DNA of 64,000 nucleotides from Cognatishimia maritima (GTDB lineage Bacteria; Pseudomonadota; Alphaproteobacteria; Rhodobacterales; Rhodobacteraceae). Below, in pieces: positions 51,571-61,830 of this stretch. A program made the translations under genes and the position numbers. The stretch covers positions 62,001 to 126,000 of the forward strand of contig NZ_FQWM01000006.1 of assembly GCF_900129685.1 (NCBI RefSeq), read 5' to 3'. The notes below the pieces were generated by a model. The model searched no databases, was not told the origin of the DNA, and worked only from the letters and a program-made list of their open reading frames with translations. How positions within the stretch are numbered: position 1 is the stretch's first letter; every line of letters begins with the position of its first letter.

Positions 51571-52050
51571 TCAGCGTTTGCGGAAATATTCCGTGACAGT
51601 GCATTTCGGATCAGCCGCGCGCAAAGGCCTTTCTTGTGTTAGGATCCAATCTTGATCAGAGAACGTTGGGAAATAGGTATCTGCGTCCTCAACCTCCAGA
51701 TCGACTTCTGTGATCAACAGCCGGTCCGCCAATGGCAACATCGCCGCATAAATCCCTGCACCGCCCATGCTGTAGATCCGTTGATAGCCGGCGGCATATG
51801 ATGCTGCGATGGCCTCTTCGACCGAGCGGACAGTGACATCTCCCATGCCGTCCTGGGAGGAAACAACAACATTGAACCTGTTTTTCAAAGGCTTAAACGG
51901 CAGGCTTTCCCAAGTGTTCCGTCCCATGACGACCGCCCCACCGAGGGTTTCGGTTTTGAAGAACGCGAGGTCTTCGGGCGCGTACCATGGGATGTCGTTG
52001 TCTTTGCCAATGGCGCCGTTTCGGTCGCGCCCAACAATCAAAGTGATCAT
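51571..52050 (-). CDS. folA: Dihydrofolate reductase
   Basis: The 159-residue enzyme has MITLIVGRDRNGAIGKDNDIPWYAPEDLAFFK (Trp and the catalytic acid in the PED turn), GGAVVMGRNTWESL and IYSMGGAGIYAAMLP. It regenerates tetrahydrofolate after thymidylate synthesis. It starts one base after the thyA stop, so the two genes form a coupled thyA-folA unit on the minus strand. Confidence 0.95.
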   Translation of the reverse strand: MITLIVGRDRNGAIGKDNDIPWYAPEDLAFFKTETLGGAVVMGRNTWESLPFKPLKNRFNVVVSSQDGMGDVTVRSVEEAIAASYAAGYQRIYSMGGAGIYAAMLPLADRLLITEVDLEVEDADTYFPTFSDQDWILTQERPLRAADPKCTVTEYFRKR

Positions 52051-52051
52051 A

Positions 52052-52885
52052 TCAAACCGCCACCGGTGCCTTGATCGCGGGATCAGGATCGTAGTTCAGA
52101 ATTTCAAAATCTTCGTATTTGAAGTCGAATATTGATGACACATCGCGCTTCAACCGCAGTTCCGGCAGTGCTTTTGGGGTGCGCGCAAGTTGCGTTTTCA
52201 CCTGCTCCATATGGTTGGAATAGATATGCGCGTCGCCAATCGTGTGCACAAAATCTCCCGGCGCATAGCCGGTGACATGCGCCAGCATCACCTGCAACAG
52301 CGCGTAGCTGGCGATATTAAAAGGCACGCCAAGGAACATGTCTGCTGACCGCTGATAAAGCTGCAGATGCAATTTTCCGCCAAGGATCTTGACCTGCCAC
52401 AGCGTGTGGCATGGCGGCAAAGCCATATCCGGCACATCGCCCGGGTTCCATGCCGAGACGATCAAACGCCGACTGTTGGGCGAAGTCTTGATCATCTCAA
52501 CAAGATCAGCAATCTGATCAACGGTGCGCTTGCGATAAAGCTGCTCTTCGCCCGGTTTCGCATCCACAGGCTCAAGTGCCGGGAAACGCCGCCATTGGTG
52601 ACCGTATACCGGCCCAAGGTCGCCGTTTTCATCCGCCCATTCATCCCAGATGGTGACACCGTTTTCCTGCAGATAGCGAATGTTGGTATCACCACTAAGG
52701 AACCAAAGGAGCTCATGGATGATCGACCGCAGATGCAGTTTCTTGGTTGTCACCAGCGGAAATCCATCGGCCAAAGGATAGCGGCATTGCATTCCGAAAT
52801 AGGACGTCGTGCCCGTGCCGGTGCGGTCGGTTGTTGTCTCACCATGGTCCAGAATGGTCTGCAATGCGTCGTGATATTGCTGCAC
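52052..52885 (-). CDS. thyA: Thymidylate synthase
   Basis: The 277-residue ThyA has [16 protein letters not shown] (dUMP Arg), [11 protein letters not shown] with the nucleophile Cys, [20 protein letters not shown] and [10 protein letters not shown]. It methylates dUMP using methylene-tetrahydrofolate. The GTG at 52885 is chosen because AAGGAGG (revcomp of 52891-52897) ends five bases before it and the protein then starts QQYHDALQ, as in other ThyA proteins; the ATG at 52906 would place this site inside the gene. Confidence 0.95.
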   Translation of the reverse strand: MQQYHDALQTILDHGETTTDRTGTGTTSYFGMQCRYPLADGFPLVTTKKLHLRSIIHELLWFLSGDTNIRYLQENGVTIWDEWADENGDLGPVYGHQWRRFPALEPVDAKPGEEQLYRKRTVDQIADLVEMIKTSPNSRRLIVSAWNPGDVPDMALPPCHTLWQVKILGGKLHLQLYQRSADMFLGVPFNIASYALLQVMLAHVTGYAPGDFVHTIGDAHIYSNHMEQVKTQLARTPKALPELRLKRDVSSIFDFKYEDFEILNYDPDPAIKAPVAV

Positions 52886-52890
52886 CCGAG

Positions 52891-52897
52891 CCTCCTT
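52891..52897 (-). promoter_or_regulatory. Ribosome binding site that decides the thyA start
   Basis: AAGGAGG on the minus strand is followed by CTCGG and then GTG, an ideal spacing for thyA. It lies between the ATG at 52906 and the GTG at 52885. Confidence 0.75.
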
Positions 52898-53076
52898 TGG
52901 GGTCATCGCACATCAGAGACTCATGTGATACCCGTTTTGCGGCGCGAACGCTATATCTCGTGTTCAGGAAAATACACCCTACCAAATGAGCGTAAATCTT
53001 TTCGCAGCGCGCCCTCTCCGACGGCTCGACACCACGCCTGATCCTGCTTAACTAAGTGGAGACATGGAGGAATGAA

Positions 53077-53505
53077 ATGACACTACGCTATCTGCACACA
53101 ATGGTCCGGGTGAAAGACCTTGAAGCTTCGATGAAATTCTACCAGCTGCTGGGTTTGAAAGAGACGCGGCGCACCGACCATGAAGGTGGGCGGTTTTCCT
53201 TGGTGTTCCTAGCGCCAGAGGGTCAAGAAGAATGCCCGATTGAGTTGACCTACAATTGGGATGGCGATGATGGATTGCCAAGCGACAGCCGCCATTTTGG
53301 GCACCTCGCCTATGAGGTCGATAATATCTATGAGATGTGCCAGCACCTGCAAGACAACGGCGTCGTGATCAATCGACCGCCACGTGACGGGCACATGGCC
53401 TTCGTGCGTTCACCGGACAATATCTCGATCGAATTACTGCAAAAGGGCGCGGCGCTTGCTCCGGCGGAACCGTGGCTCAGCATGGAAAACACGGGCCATT
53501 GGTAA
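53077..53505 (+). CDS. gloA: Lactoylglutathione lyase (glyoxalase I)
   Basis: The 142-residue GloA has RYLHTMVRVKDLEASMKFYQLLGLKE (metal His and substrate face), LTYNWD, FGHLAYEVDNIYEMC (second metal ligand region) and RSPDNISIELLQKG (Glu ligand). It converts the methylglyoxal-glutathione adduct to lactoylglutathione. GGAGGAAT precedes ATG 53077; an ATG seven codons before this lies on that site. The C-terminal EPWLSMENTGHW is typical of proteobacterial GloA. Confidence 0.94.
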   Translation: MTLRYLHTMVRVKDLEASMKFYQLLGLKETRRTDHEGGRFSLVFLAPEGQEECPIELTYNWDGDDGLPSDSRHFGHLAYEVDNIYEMCQHLQDNGVVINRPPRDGHMAFVRSPDNISIELLQKGAALAPAEPWLSMENTGHW

Positions 53506-53538
53506 GCCACCCTATTCTGGGGGATCAGTGGCAGGGGA

Positions 53539-54036
53539 TCAGTAAATATACCTGATCTGGTCCCCCCAATACCGCTCCATGCGGCGCAGTGAACTTGTGA
53601 TCTCTTCGAGTCCGCCGGGTTCAAGAACGCCGCGCGCTTTGAGTCCTTCGGCATGGCGCTCAAATAATTTTGCCACGATGCCACTGATATGCCTTCCCTT
53701 TTCCGTCAATCGCACGCGGACTGAGCGGCGGTCCATCTCACATTTCTGATGATGCATATACCCCGCATCCACCAGTTTTTTAAGATTGTAGCTGACGTTG
53801 CTGCCCTGATAATAACCCCTCGATTTGAGTTCGCCCGCAGTGACTTCGTTATCACCGATGTTAAACAACAAGAGCCCCTGCACCGCGTTGATTTCCAAAA
53901 CACCCACCCGCTCAAACTCATCTTTGATGACGTCAAGCAGTAGGCGATGCAGCCGCTCGACCAGCGCCAAAGTGTCCAGATAGCCTGTAAAGAAACTAAA
54001 ATCCTGGGTTTCCCCCAGCCTCGAATGCATGCTCAT
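53539..54036 (-). CDS. MarR-family regulator (LdtR-like)
   Basis: The 165-residue winged-helix protein has QGLLLFNIGDNEVTAGELKSRGYYQGSNVSYNLKKLVDAGYMHHQ and the wing DRRSVRVRLTEKG. This exact run is the alphaproteobacterial LdtR-type subfamily, which controls cell-wall transpeptidase and stress genes in Liberibacter and Rhizobium relatives. The GGAG-preceded start at 54036 gives MSMHSRLGETQD. Targets in this organism are not visible in the window. It has no operon partner; gloA converges with it. Confidence 0.85.
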   Translation of the reverse strand: MSMHSRLGETQDFSFFTGYLDTLALVERLHRLLLDVIKDEFERVGVLEINAVQGLLLFNIGDNEVTAGELKSRGYYQGSNVSYNLKKLVDAGYMHHQKCEMDRRSVRVRLTEKGRHISGIVAKLFERHAEGLKARGVLEPGGLEEITSSLRRMERYWGDQIRYIY

Positions 54037-54121
54037 GCCGGTCTCCGTTTCAAGTTAGAACAGAAACTGAGGCAAATTCGCGAAAAATCAGTTAAATCTG
54101 GGCCGATAGATAAAAAGCGAA

Positions 54122-54382
54122 TTATTTCCGCTGCATTTCCTTTGCGACGTCCGCAATCAGATCTTGAAACTGCGCGGGTGCAGCCGCCTGCCCGCTCACC
54201 CATTGATAGAGGTCCTGATCGGCCTCATTCAGCAGTGCATCATAGTGGTCAAGTTCGGCGTCACTCATCCCGTCAAGCCGTGTGTCGGCATAGTGACTGA
54301 GAATGATATCCATTTCCTTGATGCCACGTCGCATAGAGCGCATTTTCATACGTTTCAAACGATGGGCGCGGGTTTCGGACAT
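54122..54382 (-). CDS. sdhE: FAD assembly factor SdhE
   Basis: The 86-residue protein has RMKMRSMRRGIKEMDIIL, carrying the RGxxE motif of SdhE/SDH5, and the four-helix pattern DAELDHYDALLNEADQDLYQWVSG. It helps attach FAD to succinate dehydrogenase. GGAGG precedes ATG 54382. It lies upstream of the aminotransferase but on the opposite strand. Confidence 0.94.
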   Translation of the reverse strand: MSETRAHRLKRMKMRSMRRGIKEMDIILSHYADTRLDGMSDAELDHYDALLNEADQDLYQWVSGQAAAPAQFQDLIADVAKEMQRK

Positions 54383-54484
54383 GTCAGCCTCCGGCAAAGT
54401 GTGCCATGGCAATACCGTCCCCAAATGCGAAGGGCAACAGGCGACAGGCAATCGGCGCTTGAACCCTGAAAACGCGGGGCCTAA

Positions 54485-55720
<1,236 letters not shown>

Positions 55721-55736
55721 AGTAGGGAGGCATGCC

Positions 55737-56126
55737 ATGAGTTTTGATTTGCCAGAATACTTTTTTCGCACCTTTGAAGGCGGGGCCAAGGTGTTTCGGG
55801 TCGATGGCAACAATCGCCATGGGCGGCTGAATTTGGTCCAGATCGCGACAGTTTCACTGCCTTCCGGCACTTTCAAACCCCATGCCAAGGCGGAGTTGTC
55901 AGAGGCTGACAGTGTTGCGATTGAGGCTTGGATCAAAGACCGGAAGGAAACGCTCGACTGGCGCGAAATCGACGACATCCTGCGCCTTGTTGATCAGCTA
56001 AATGCAACGGCTGATTGGGCACAAACCAAGGCGAGTGAGGCCCAAATTGATATGGTCAGCGACACGCTTTTGATGGCCATGCATGATCTACGGCGCGTGC
56101 TGGCCGCTAAGAAGACGGCGCAGTAA
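55737..56126 (+). CDS. Hypothetical protein downstream of the aminotransferase
   Basis: The 129-residue soluble protein starts MSFDLPEYFFRTFEGGAKVFRVDGNNRHGRL and ends in helices (DTLLMAMHDLRRVLAAKKTAQ). It has no recognised motif. GGGAGG before the ATG and a 16-base gap after the aminotransferase stop suggest co-expression. It ends one base before the convergent MATE gene. Confidence 0.7.
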   Translation: MSFDLPEYFFRTFEGGAKVFRVDGNNRHGRLNLVQIATVSLPSGTFKPHAKAELSEADSVAIEAWIKDRKETLDWREIDDILRLVDQLNATADWAQTKASEAQIDMVSDTLLMAMHDLRRVLAAKKTAQ

Positions 56127-57500
56127 TCAGACCGGCACGGCGCTGTCGCGCAACCGCGGCACCATGACCTTCCAGAACCGCCACATCAACAGCAGTGCAG
56201 CGACCGCAAGGCCAAGCGCAAGTCCGACCCAAATGCCGACGCCGCCCCAGCCTAGCCAGAACCCGGCAATATAGCTGACGGGCACGCCGACCACCCAATA
56301 GCTGATGGTCGCCATAATCATCGGGACGCGTGTATCCATGATCCCGCGCAGCACACTTAACGCCAGCGCTTGAGCACCATCGACGAACTGGAAAATAGCC
56401 GCTGCAATCAGGAAAGCCGCACCTGTTGTGACAATCGCGTCAAAATTCGGGTCATTGGGATCGAGAAACAGCGAGATCAGCCATTCCTTCTGCGTGACAA
56501 AAACTATGATCGAAAAAACCGCAAAGATGAGGCTCATCCAGATACCGGTTCTGGCCCCGGCAGCCAGTTGATCAATGTCACGCCGCCCGAGCGCATTCCC
56601 TGCTCGGACTGTGGCTGCATTGCCCAGCCCCAAATGGACCATGAACATCAACCCAGCAAGGTTGATGGCGATGCCATGTGCGGCCAGTTCGATGGTGCCA
56701 AGCCAGCCCATCATCAGCGCACCAGCGGCGAAAAGACCAACCTCGGCCAAGGTCGTCAAACCAATCGGGACACCAATGCGAAACACTCGCGTCATAGCGT
56801 CAAAATCAGGCCGCCAGAGGCGGGAAAACAGGTCATGTTCCGGGAGTTTGATCAGTGTATAGGCAATCGCCCCAGCGATCATCACGCCCTGCACTGACAA
56901 GGAGGCAATCGCAGCCCCAATGATCCCCAATTCCGGCGCGCCCCAATTTCCAAAGATCAACGCATAATTCACAAACGCATTGATCACAGCAGCCGCCACG
57001 GTGATCCAGAACACCACCCGCGTATGTTCCAGCGCCGCCATGTAGCTTTTCAAAACCATGACCAAAAGTGCCGGGATCAAGCCGATGCCCATCACGCGCA
57101 GGTAATCTTGGGCCGACGCGCTTAGGTCGGGGTCTTGGCCCAGAGCCACCAGAACCGGCTGCGACCACCAAAAAAGAGGCAACATCACAACCGCGTAAAT
57201 CACGGATAACCACATGCCCATCCGGGTTGTGCGCCGGATCGAGGTTTCGTCGTTCTGAGCAAAGGCCTCTGCCACCATCGGCATCACGGCAAACGCAAAT
57301 CCTGAACCAAGGATGAAAGCCAGAAAAAAGATTTGAGTGCCCAAGACAACGGCGGCCAATGCATCCACCGAATACCACCCAAGCATGACCGTATCCGTCA
57401 AAGCCACGGAAAACTGCGCCACATGCCCGCCGATCAATGGCAATCCAAGCCGAAAAAGTGCGCGTGTATGATCGCGATATGTCAAGTCATCTAAACCCAT
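56127..57500 (-). CDS. MATE family multidrug efflux transporter
   Basis: The 457-residue protein has twelve helices and MATE marks: GGHVAQFSVALTDTVMLGWYS at helix 1, VLVALGQDPDLSASAQDYLRV and GNAATVRAGNALGRRD at the second repeat. NorM-type members exchange Na+ or H+ for cationic drugs. The ATG at 57500 is preferred to a TTG eight codons upstream. The convergent 129-residue gene ends one base away. No local regulator. Confidence 0.9.
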   Translation of the reverse strand: MGLDDLTYRDHTRALFRLGLPLIGGHVAQFSVALTDTVMLGWYSVDALAAVVLGTQIFFLAFILGSGFAFAVMPMVAEAFAQNDETSIRRTTRMGMWLSVIYAVVMLPLFWWSQPVLVALGQDPDLSASAQDYLRVMGIGLIPALLVMVLKSYMAALEHTRVVFWITVAAAVINAFVNYALIFGNWGAPELGIIGAAIASLSVQGVMIAGAIAYTLIKLPEHDLFSRLWRPDFDAMTRVFRIGVPIGLTTLAEVGLFAAGALMMGWLGTIELAAHGIAINLAGLMFMVHLGLGNAATVRAGNALGRRDIDQLAAGARTGIWMSLIFAVFSIIVFVTQKEWLISLFLDPNDPNFDAIVTTGAAFLIAAAIFQFVDGAQALALSVLRGIMDTRVPMIMATISYWVVGVPVSYIAGFWLGWGGVGIWVGLALGLAVAALLLMWRFWKVMVPRLRDSAVPV

Positions 57501-57647
57501 GAGTTCGGCATATGGCTCGCCCAATAATTAGGCAAGACTATTCCTGCGTCACAGAGGTGCGGAAATCTAAAGTCTGCTTTCCAATCAGAAAACACTGGAC
57601 GGAACCGCAAAGCGCGGCAAAACTATCTGAAGTTTCAGGAGAAAATC

Positions 57648-58301
57648 ATGCCGGACGCATTTCAATCTCTTATCCCGGACACGCGGCAGTTTCTGAACGA
57701 ACTCGCGGTGAACAACAACAGAGAGTGGTTTCTTGAAAATAAGGGCCGCTATGACAGCACGCTGAAACGTCCGGCAGAGTTGTTAATGACGCAGGTCTCG
57801 GCCGATTTGGCAAAGATGTATGAGTGCGAGGTGCAATCAAAGCTCTTTCGCCCGCACCGGGATGTGCGGTTTTCCAAGGACAAAACGCCCTATCACGAGC
57901 ATCTCCATATGCTCTGGACTGCTGACCTTGGCGGCGTCCAACCTTTGGGTTTCTTTTTTGGGATCAGCCAAACCTATATTTCTATCGGCGCGGGCCTGAT
58001 GGCCTTTGACAAGGACACATTGATCAGCTGGCGCGCAATGGTGGATGGTCCACTCGGCGGGGATCTGGCTCACTTGATCCAGGCGTTGCAAACCAAGAGT
58101 TTTCGCGTGGCCGAGCCTGAACTCAAACGCGTGCCCGCGCCCTATGACCGCGAGCACCCGCGCGCCGACCTGCTGCGGCGCAAAAGCCTGTCAGCTTGGC
58201 GCGACTATGATGAGGGCGACATCACCGCCCCCACCAATGCTTTGACAAAGACTTTCGACGATCTGTCGCCTTTGGTTCAGGCCCTCGCCGGGATGCGCTA
58301 A
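57648..58301 (+). CDS. DUF2461/TIGR02453 family protein
   Basis: The 217-residue protein begins with DTRQFLNELAVNNNREWFLENKGRYD and contains LFRPHRDVRFSKDKTPYHEHL, the TIGR02453 (DUF2461) signature. The family is widespread and its function is unknown. AGGAG precedes the ATG. It converges with the ppk2 gene and shares a four-base overlap at the stops. Confidence 0.9.
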   Translation: MPDAFQSLIPDTRQFLNELAVNNNREWFLENKGRYDSTLKRPAELLMTQVSADLAKMYECEVQSKLFRPHRDVRFSKDKTPYHEHLHMLWTADLGGVQPLGFFFGISQTYISIGAGLMAFDKDTLISWRAMVDGPLGGDLAHLIQALQTKSFRVAEPELKRVPAPYDREHPRADLLRRKSLSAWRDYDEGDITAPTNALTKTFDDLSPLVQALAGMR

Positions 58302-59212
58302 ACCTCTGCGCGACGCCGCGTGTCTGGATGCAACGCCTTCCCCAAAATATGATCCGAGGAATGGATGACATGGCTGGCCGACGCCACGATCAAGGGGTCT
58401 GGTGCGACAACCACATCGTGGTTCTTACCCGGGTAGTCCAAGGAATTCAGGAAATGCAGCATACAGTTCAACCGCGCGCGTTTCTTGTCATCTGACTTGA
58501 TCACCGTCCAAGGCGCATCCGCGGTGTCGGTGTAAAAGAACATGGCCTCTTTGGCTTCGGTGTACTCGTCCCATTTCCCAAGGCTCGCCTTGTCAATCGG
58601 GCTAAGCTTCCATTGTTTCAAAGGGTCTGTTTCCCGGCTGGCAAACCGTGCCTTCTGTTCATCCTGCGTGACCGAAAACCAGTATTTGTAGAGTTGGATA
58701 CCAGAACGCACCAGCATCCGTTCCAACTCTGGCGTTTGGCGCATGAATTCGAGGTATTCATTGGGTTGGCAAAAGCCCATCACACGTTCCACGCCGGCGC
58801 GGTTGTACCAGCTGCGGTCATACAGAACGATTTCACCAGAGGTCGGCAGGTGATCGATGTAGCGCTGAAAGTACCACTGGCCTGACTCGGTTTCCGTCGG
58901 CTTGTTCAAGGCAACCACCCGCGCGGTCCGAGGGTTCAAATGCTCAGTAAAACGTTTGATCGTGCCGCCCTTGCCCGCAGCGTCACGTCCTTCAAAAAGC
59001 ATCACAAACTTCTGCCCGGTTTCCTGCGCCCAGTGCTGAACTTTCAACAGTTCTGCCTGCAGCTCCGCCTTCTTGGCTTCGTACGCCTTCCGCGTCAAAC
59101 GGTTGGCATAGGGATAGGCCCCCTGCTCAAACGCTATAAGTTGGGATTTCTTCTTAGGTTCTGCTGCACCCACATCAGGTGTTTCCGTGACAATCTTCGC
59201 CGCAACTGGCAT
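58298..59212 (-). CDS. ppk2: Polyphosphate kinase 2
   Basis: The 304-residue enzyme has the Walker A-like FEGRDAAGKGGTIKRF, the lid region YDRSWYNRAGVERVMGFC, and WKLSPIDKASL. This is a PPK2 class I type length with a single domain. It uses polyphosphate to phosphorylate ADP or GDP. The ATG at 59212 follows AAGGAGG. It overlaps the convergent DUF2461 gene by four bases. Confidence 0.94.
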   Translation of the reverse strand: MPVAAKIVTETPDVGAAEPKKKSQLIAFEQGAYPYANRLTRKAYEAKKAELQAELLKVQHWAQETGQKFVMLFEGRDAAGKGGTIKRFTEHLNPRTARVVALNKPTETESGQWYFQRYIDHLPTSGEIVLYDRSWYNRAGVERVMGFCQPNEYLEFMRQTPELERMLVRSGIQLYKYWFSVTQDEQKARFASRETDPLKQWKLSPIDKASLGKWDEYTEAKEAMFFYTDTADAPWTVIKSDDKKRARLNCMLHFLNSLDYPGKNHDVVVAPDPLIVASASHVIHSSDHILGKALHPDTRRRAEV

Positions 59213-59281
59213 GCGCACCTCCTTGATTTGAACCTCCTTCGGCTAGCAAATCTGCGGTGCGCCCGCTTTGATACACGTCAA

Positions 59282-60700
59282 CTAATCAGAGGCGAGCCGC
59301 GCCACAGCGGCAATTGCTTCGCGAATATGGGCCTCGGTCGTGCGATGGTTTACAATCGCCGCGCGCAGCATCTCTGTGCCATCCACAACGGTTGTCGAAA
59401 ACACCGCCTCGCCGCTTTCTTGCAGGTCTACGGCGATACGCACGTTCAGCGCAGATTGTTCCTCGGCTGGCAAAGACGCGTTTGCGGTAAAGACACAAAC
59501 ATTGGACACAGGGACCCGTGCCAAACCCATTTCTGGACGCGCTTCGACTTCAGCCGCCATCATTTTTGCCAGATCACAGTTCCGCGTGATCGCTTTGGAA
59601 AACGCCACTTCCCCCAGCGTTTCAAGCGCCATCCAAACCTTGATCGCGCGGTTGCCGCGTGACAGATCAACGCCGTAGTCACAGAACCATGGCTCGCCGC
59701 TGGCGACGCCCCGTTCTTTGCCATCCAGATAGACAGGTCGTGCGGTGAAGGCCGCGCGCAGTTCGGCCCCGTCGCGGACAAGGCAAAGTCCGCAGTCGTA
59801 GCCGACATACATCCACTTGTGGAAATCCAGCGCGATTGAATCCGCACGCTCAATCCCATCGCTTAGGTCGCGATAGGCCCCTTCGGCAATCCGGGTCCAC
59901 GCACCGAACGCACCATCAATGTGCAGCCAGAGACCCGTTTCCCTCGCGATATCCGCAAGCCCGTGGAAATCGTCAAATAGCCCCAGATCAACAGAGCCTG
60001 CTGTGCCGACGATCAGAAACGGCGTTGCCCCATCCGCGCGATCAACTTCAATCATATTTCGCAGCTTCTGAAGGTCCATCTGACCATCAATCAACGGCAC
60101 CAAACGCAGGTTCGCCGACCCAACGCCCAACACTTCGAGCGCTTTCTTCGTCGCATTGTGCACCCCGGCGGCGGCATAGGCGGTCAGACGCGCCTCGCCC
60201 TGACCAACGGCGCGCACTCCCGGCCCCATCACTTTAACCCGTGCCGCGGCAAAGGCCTGTAGGGTCGCCTGAGAGGTGCCGGTCACAAAAACGCCAAAGG
60301 CGGTTTCTGGCAGGCCCATCTTGCGGCACGTCCAGTCGATGACCGCACGCTCCATATAGTTTGCGCCATGGTTCCTGCCGCCGCAGTTCGAATTCATCAC
60401 CGCCGCGACCATGCCCGCTGTGACGTCCGTCGCCAGACCTGTTCCCTGCACCCAGCCCCAATATTTCGGGTGTGTGTTCCCAGCATGATAGGGCAGCACA
60501 TCGTTCTTGATGCGCGCCATCAGATCGGCCTGCCGACTGCCATCGGGGCCAATTGCATAACGGTCTTGAATGTCATCCGGCACGTGCTGCCACGGGCGCT
60601 CATCCGCGCGGCGCATCAAATCAATGCAGTGATCCAGCAGATCATGCGCCTCGGCGCGGTATCGGTCCCAATCCTTCGGGTCCAGAGAGTGATCGGACAT
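59282..60700 (-). CDS. PLP-dependent group II amino acid decarboxylase
   Basis: The 472-residue enzyme of the aromatic-amino-acid/glutamate decarboxylase family has LWLHIDGAFGAW (PLP Asp) and SIALDFHKWMYVGYDCG with the Schiff-base Lys. The N-terminal MSDHSLDPKDWDRYRAEAHDLLD is typical. The substrate is open: aromatic or 2,4-diaminobutyrate. ATG 60700 has GAGGG upstream, in place of a 30-codon extension with no site. It is monocistronic. Confidence 0.9.
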   Translation of the reverse strand: MSDHSLDPKDWDRYRAEAHDLLDHCIDLMRRADERPWQHVPDDIQDRYAIGPDGSRQADLMARIKNDVLPYHAGNTHPKYWGWVQGTGLATDVTAGMVAAVMNSNCGGRNHGANYMERAVIDWTCRKMGLPETAFGVFVTGTSQATLQAFAAARVKVMGPGVRAVGQGEARLTAYAAAGVHNATKKALEVLGVGSANLRLVPLIDGQMDLQKLRNMIEVDRADGATPFLIVGTAGSVDLGLFDDFHGLADIARETGLWLHIDGAFGAWTRIAEGAYRDLSDGIERADSIALDFHKWMYVGYDCGLCLVRDGAELRAAFTARPVYLDGKERGVASGEPWFCDYGVDLSRGNRAIKVWMALETLGEVAFSKAITRNCDLAKMMAAEVEARPEMGLARVPVSNVCVFTANASLPAEEQSALNVRIAVDLQESGEAVFSTTVVDGTEMLRAAIVNHRTTEAHIREAIAAVARLASD

Positions 60701-60817
60701 AAGTGGCCCTCGGCAAAGATGTCTTCGCCTGTCCATACAGGACTGCCAAGGCACGCGCACCCCAAATCCGCGAAATTCTGCGGAAGGCACGTCACGTGCT
60801 TTGTTTGAATGTCGCGA

Positions 60818-61582
60818 CTAGATCGACATCCGTGCAGGAATGCTTAGCAACGGTACAATCCGGCGCAGACCGCGAATGGGGTGGAAACGCTCTGCCGTCT
60901 GGAAGCCACCAACTGCAGCGACGGGATCGATATTGGGCATATCCATTTGTAGCACGGTTTTGCGCATGAGGTTCGACGACAGCACGGGCCAGTCTTCTTC
61001 ATATTCGCTGTCGGCAACATCACAGGCTGCAATTGCCGTCACGACGACATTCCCAATGGGCACCAGGCGCACGAGATCTGACGCGACCTTCAAGACAGCA
61101 CTCGACGCATAGGCCCGATAGAGGTTGAGTCGCTTTTCACGCGGCATCTTTACCTCGGCCAATTTGCCGCTTGGCATGTATTTGAAATGAAAGTCTGGCA
61201 CGATCGACTGATTGTGCAGCGCCAGGATGGCGTGAACCAAGCCGTTTTCAACCGTAAATCCAAGCCCGCGTCCAAGTTTGTGAATGCGAGAAAGACTGTG
61301 CTGCGATTTGATCACCTTCATCAAAGCGTTGTCATCGCCAGATCGCATCTGATTATAGAGTTCAACGATGTCCGGCTTGGTCTGTGCTTTCCAGTCGATT
61401 TGATCAATGGTCTGATGATGTAACCCGGTGATCTGGTTGATATATCCCTCCAGCTCACTCAAGTCCTGCGCATTCGCCTTTTCGATTGCGCGCCTCTGCC
61501 TGTCCTTTTCTTTCTGCTCGTATTCCCGAACAGCGGGTCGAATGACACGACCCAAGGACCCCATTGTGTCACCATATGCCAT
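60818..61582 (-). CDS. Unknown 254-residue protein
   Basis: The soluble protein begins MAYGDTMGSLGRVIRPAVREYEQKEKDRQRRAIEKANAQDLSELEGYINQITGLHHQ, with a basic, coiled-coil-prone N-terminus. The centre (VHAILALHNQSIVPDFHFKYMPSGKLAEVKM) looks like strand-rich folded protein and the C-terminal part has a possible amphipathic or membrane-associated segment (VPIGNVVVTAIAACDVADS). I do not recognise it. AAAGGAG precedes the ATG. A 248-base gap lies between it and parE. Confidence 0.65.
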   Translation of the reverse strand: MAYGDTMGSLGRVIRPAVREYEQKEKDRQRRAIEKANAQDLSELEGYINQITGLHHQTIDQIDWKAQTKPDIVELYNQMRSGDDNALMKVIKSQHSLSRIHKLGRGLGFTVENGLVHAILALHNQSIVPDFHFKYMPSGKLAEVKMPREKRLNLYRAYASSAVLKVASDLVRLVPIGNVVVTAIAACDVADSEYEEDWPVLSSNLMRKTVLQMDMPNIDPVAAVGGFQTAERFHPIRGLRRIVPLLSIPARMSI

Positions 61583-61830
61583 GGCTTGTTCTCCTTTGGG
61601 GTGTTGATTGCCTCACCACTCAACCCTCGGGGCAAAAGTCTCAGTTTGCAATAAAAAAGTGCACTGGAATCAAGGAACTACAATTTTTGCTGAAAAATTA
61701 TGGTATTTATTAACCTTGCTGTAACCAATCTTACTGTTGCCCTGTGACAGTTTTGCAAATCGCGCAGCGCTCTTGCCGAAGGGCACAGCCGGTGAAATAA
61801 TGCCTGCAACCATAATGAAAAGAGCAGCGC

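Noticed and set aside
61710-61724. TTAA-N7-GTAA upstream of parE, similar to a CtrA site
   Set aside because: It matches the TTAA-N7-TTAA consensus in seven of eight fixed bases, but one single site in an AT-rich gap is too weak to support CtrA control.
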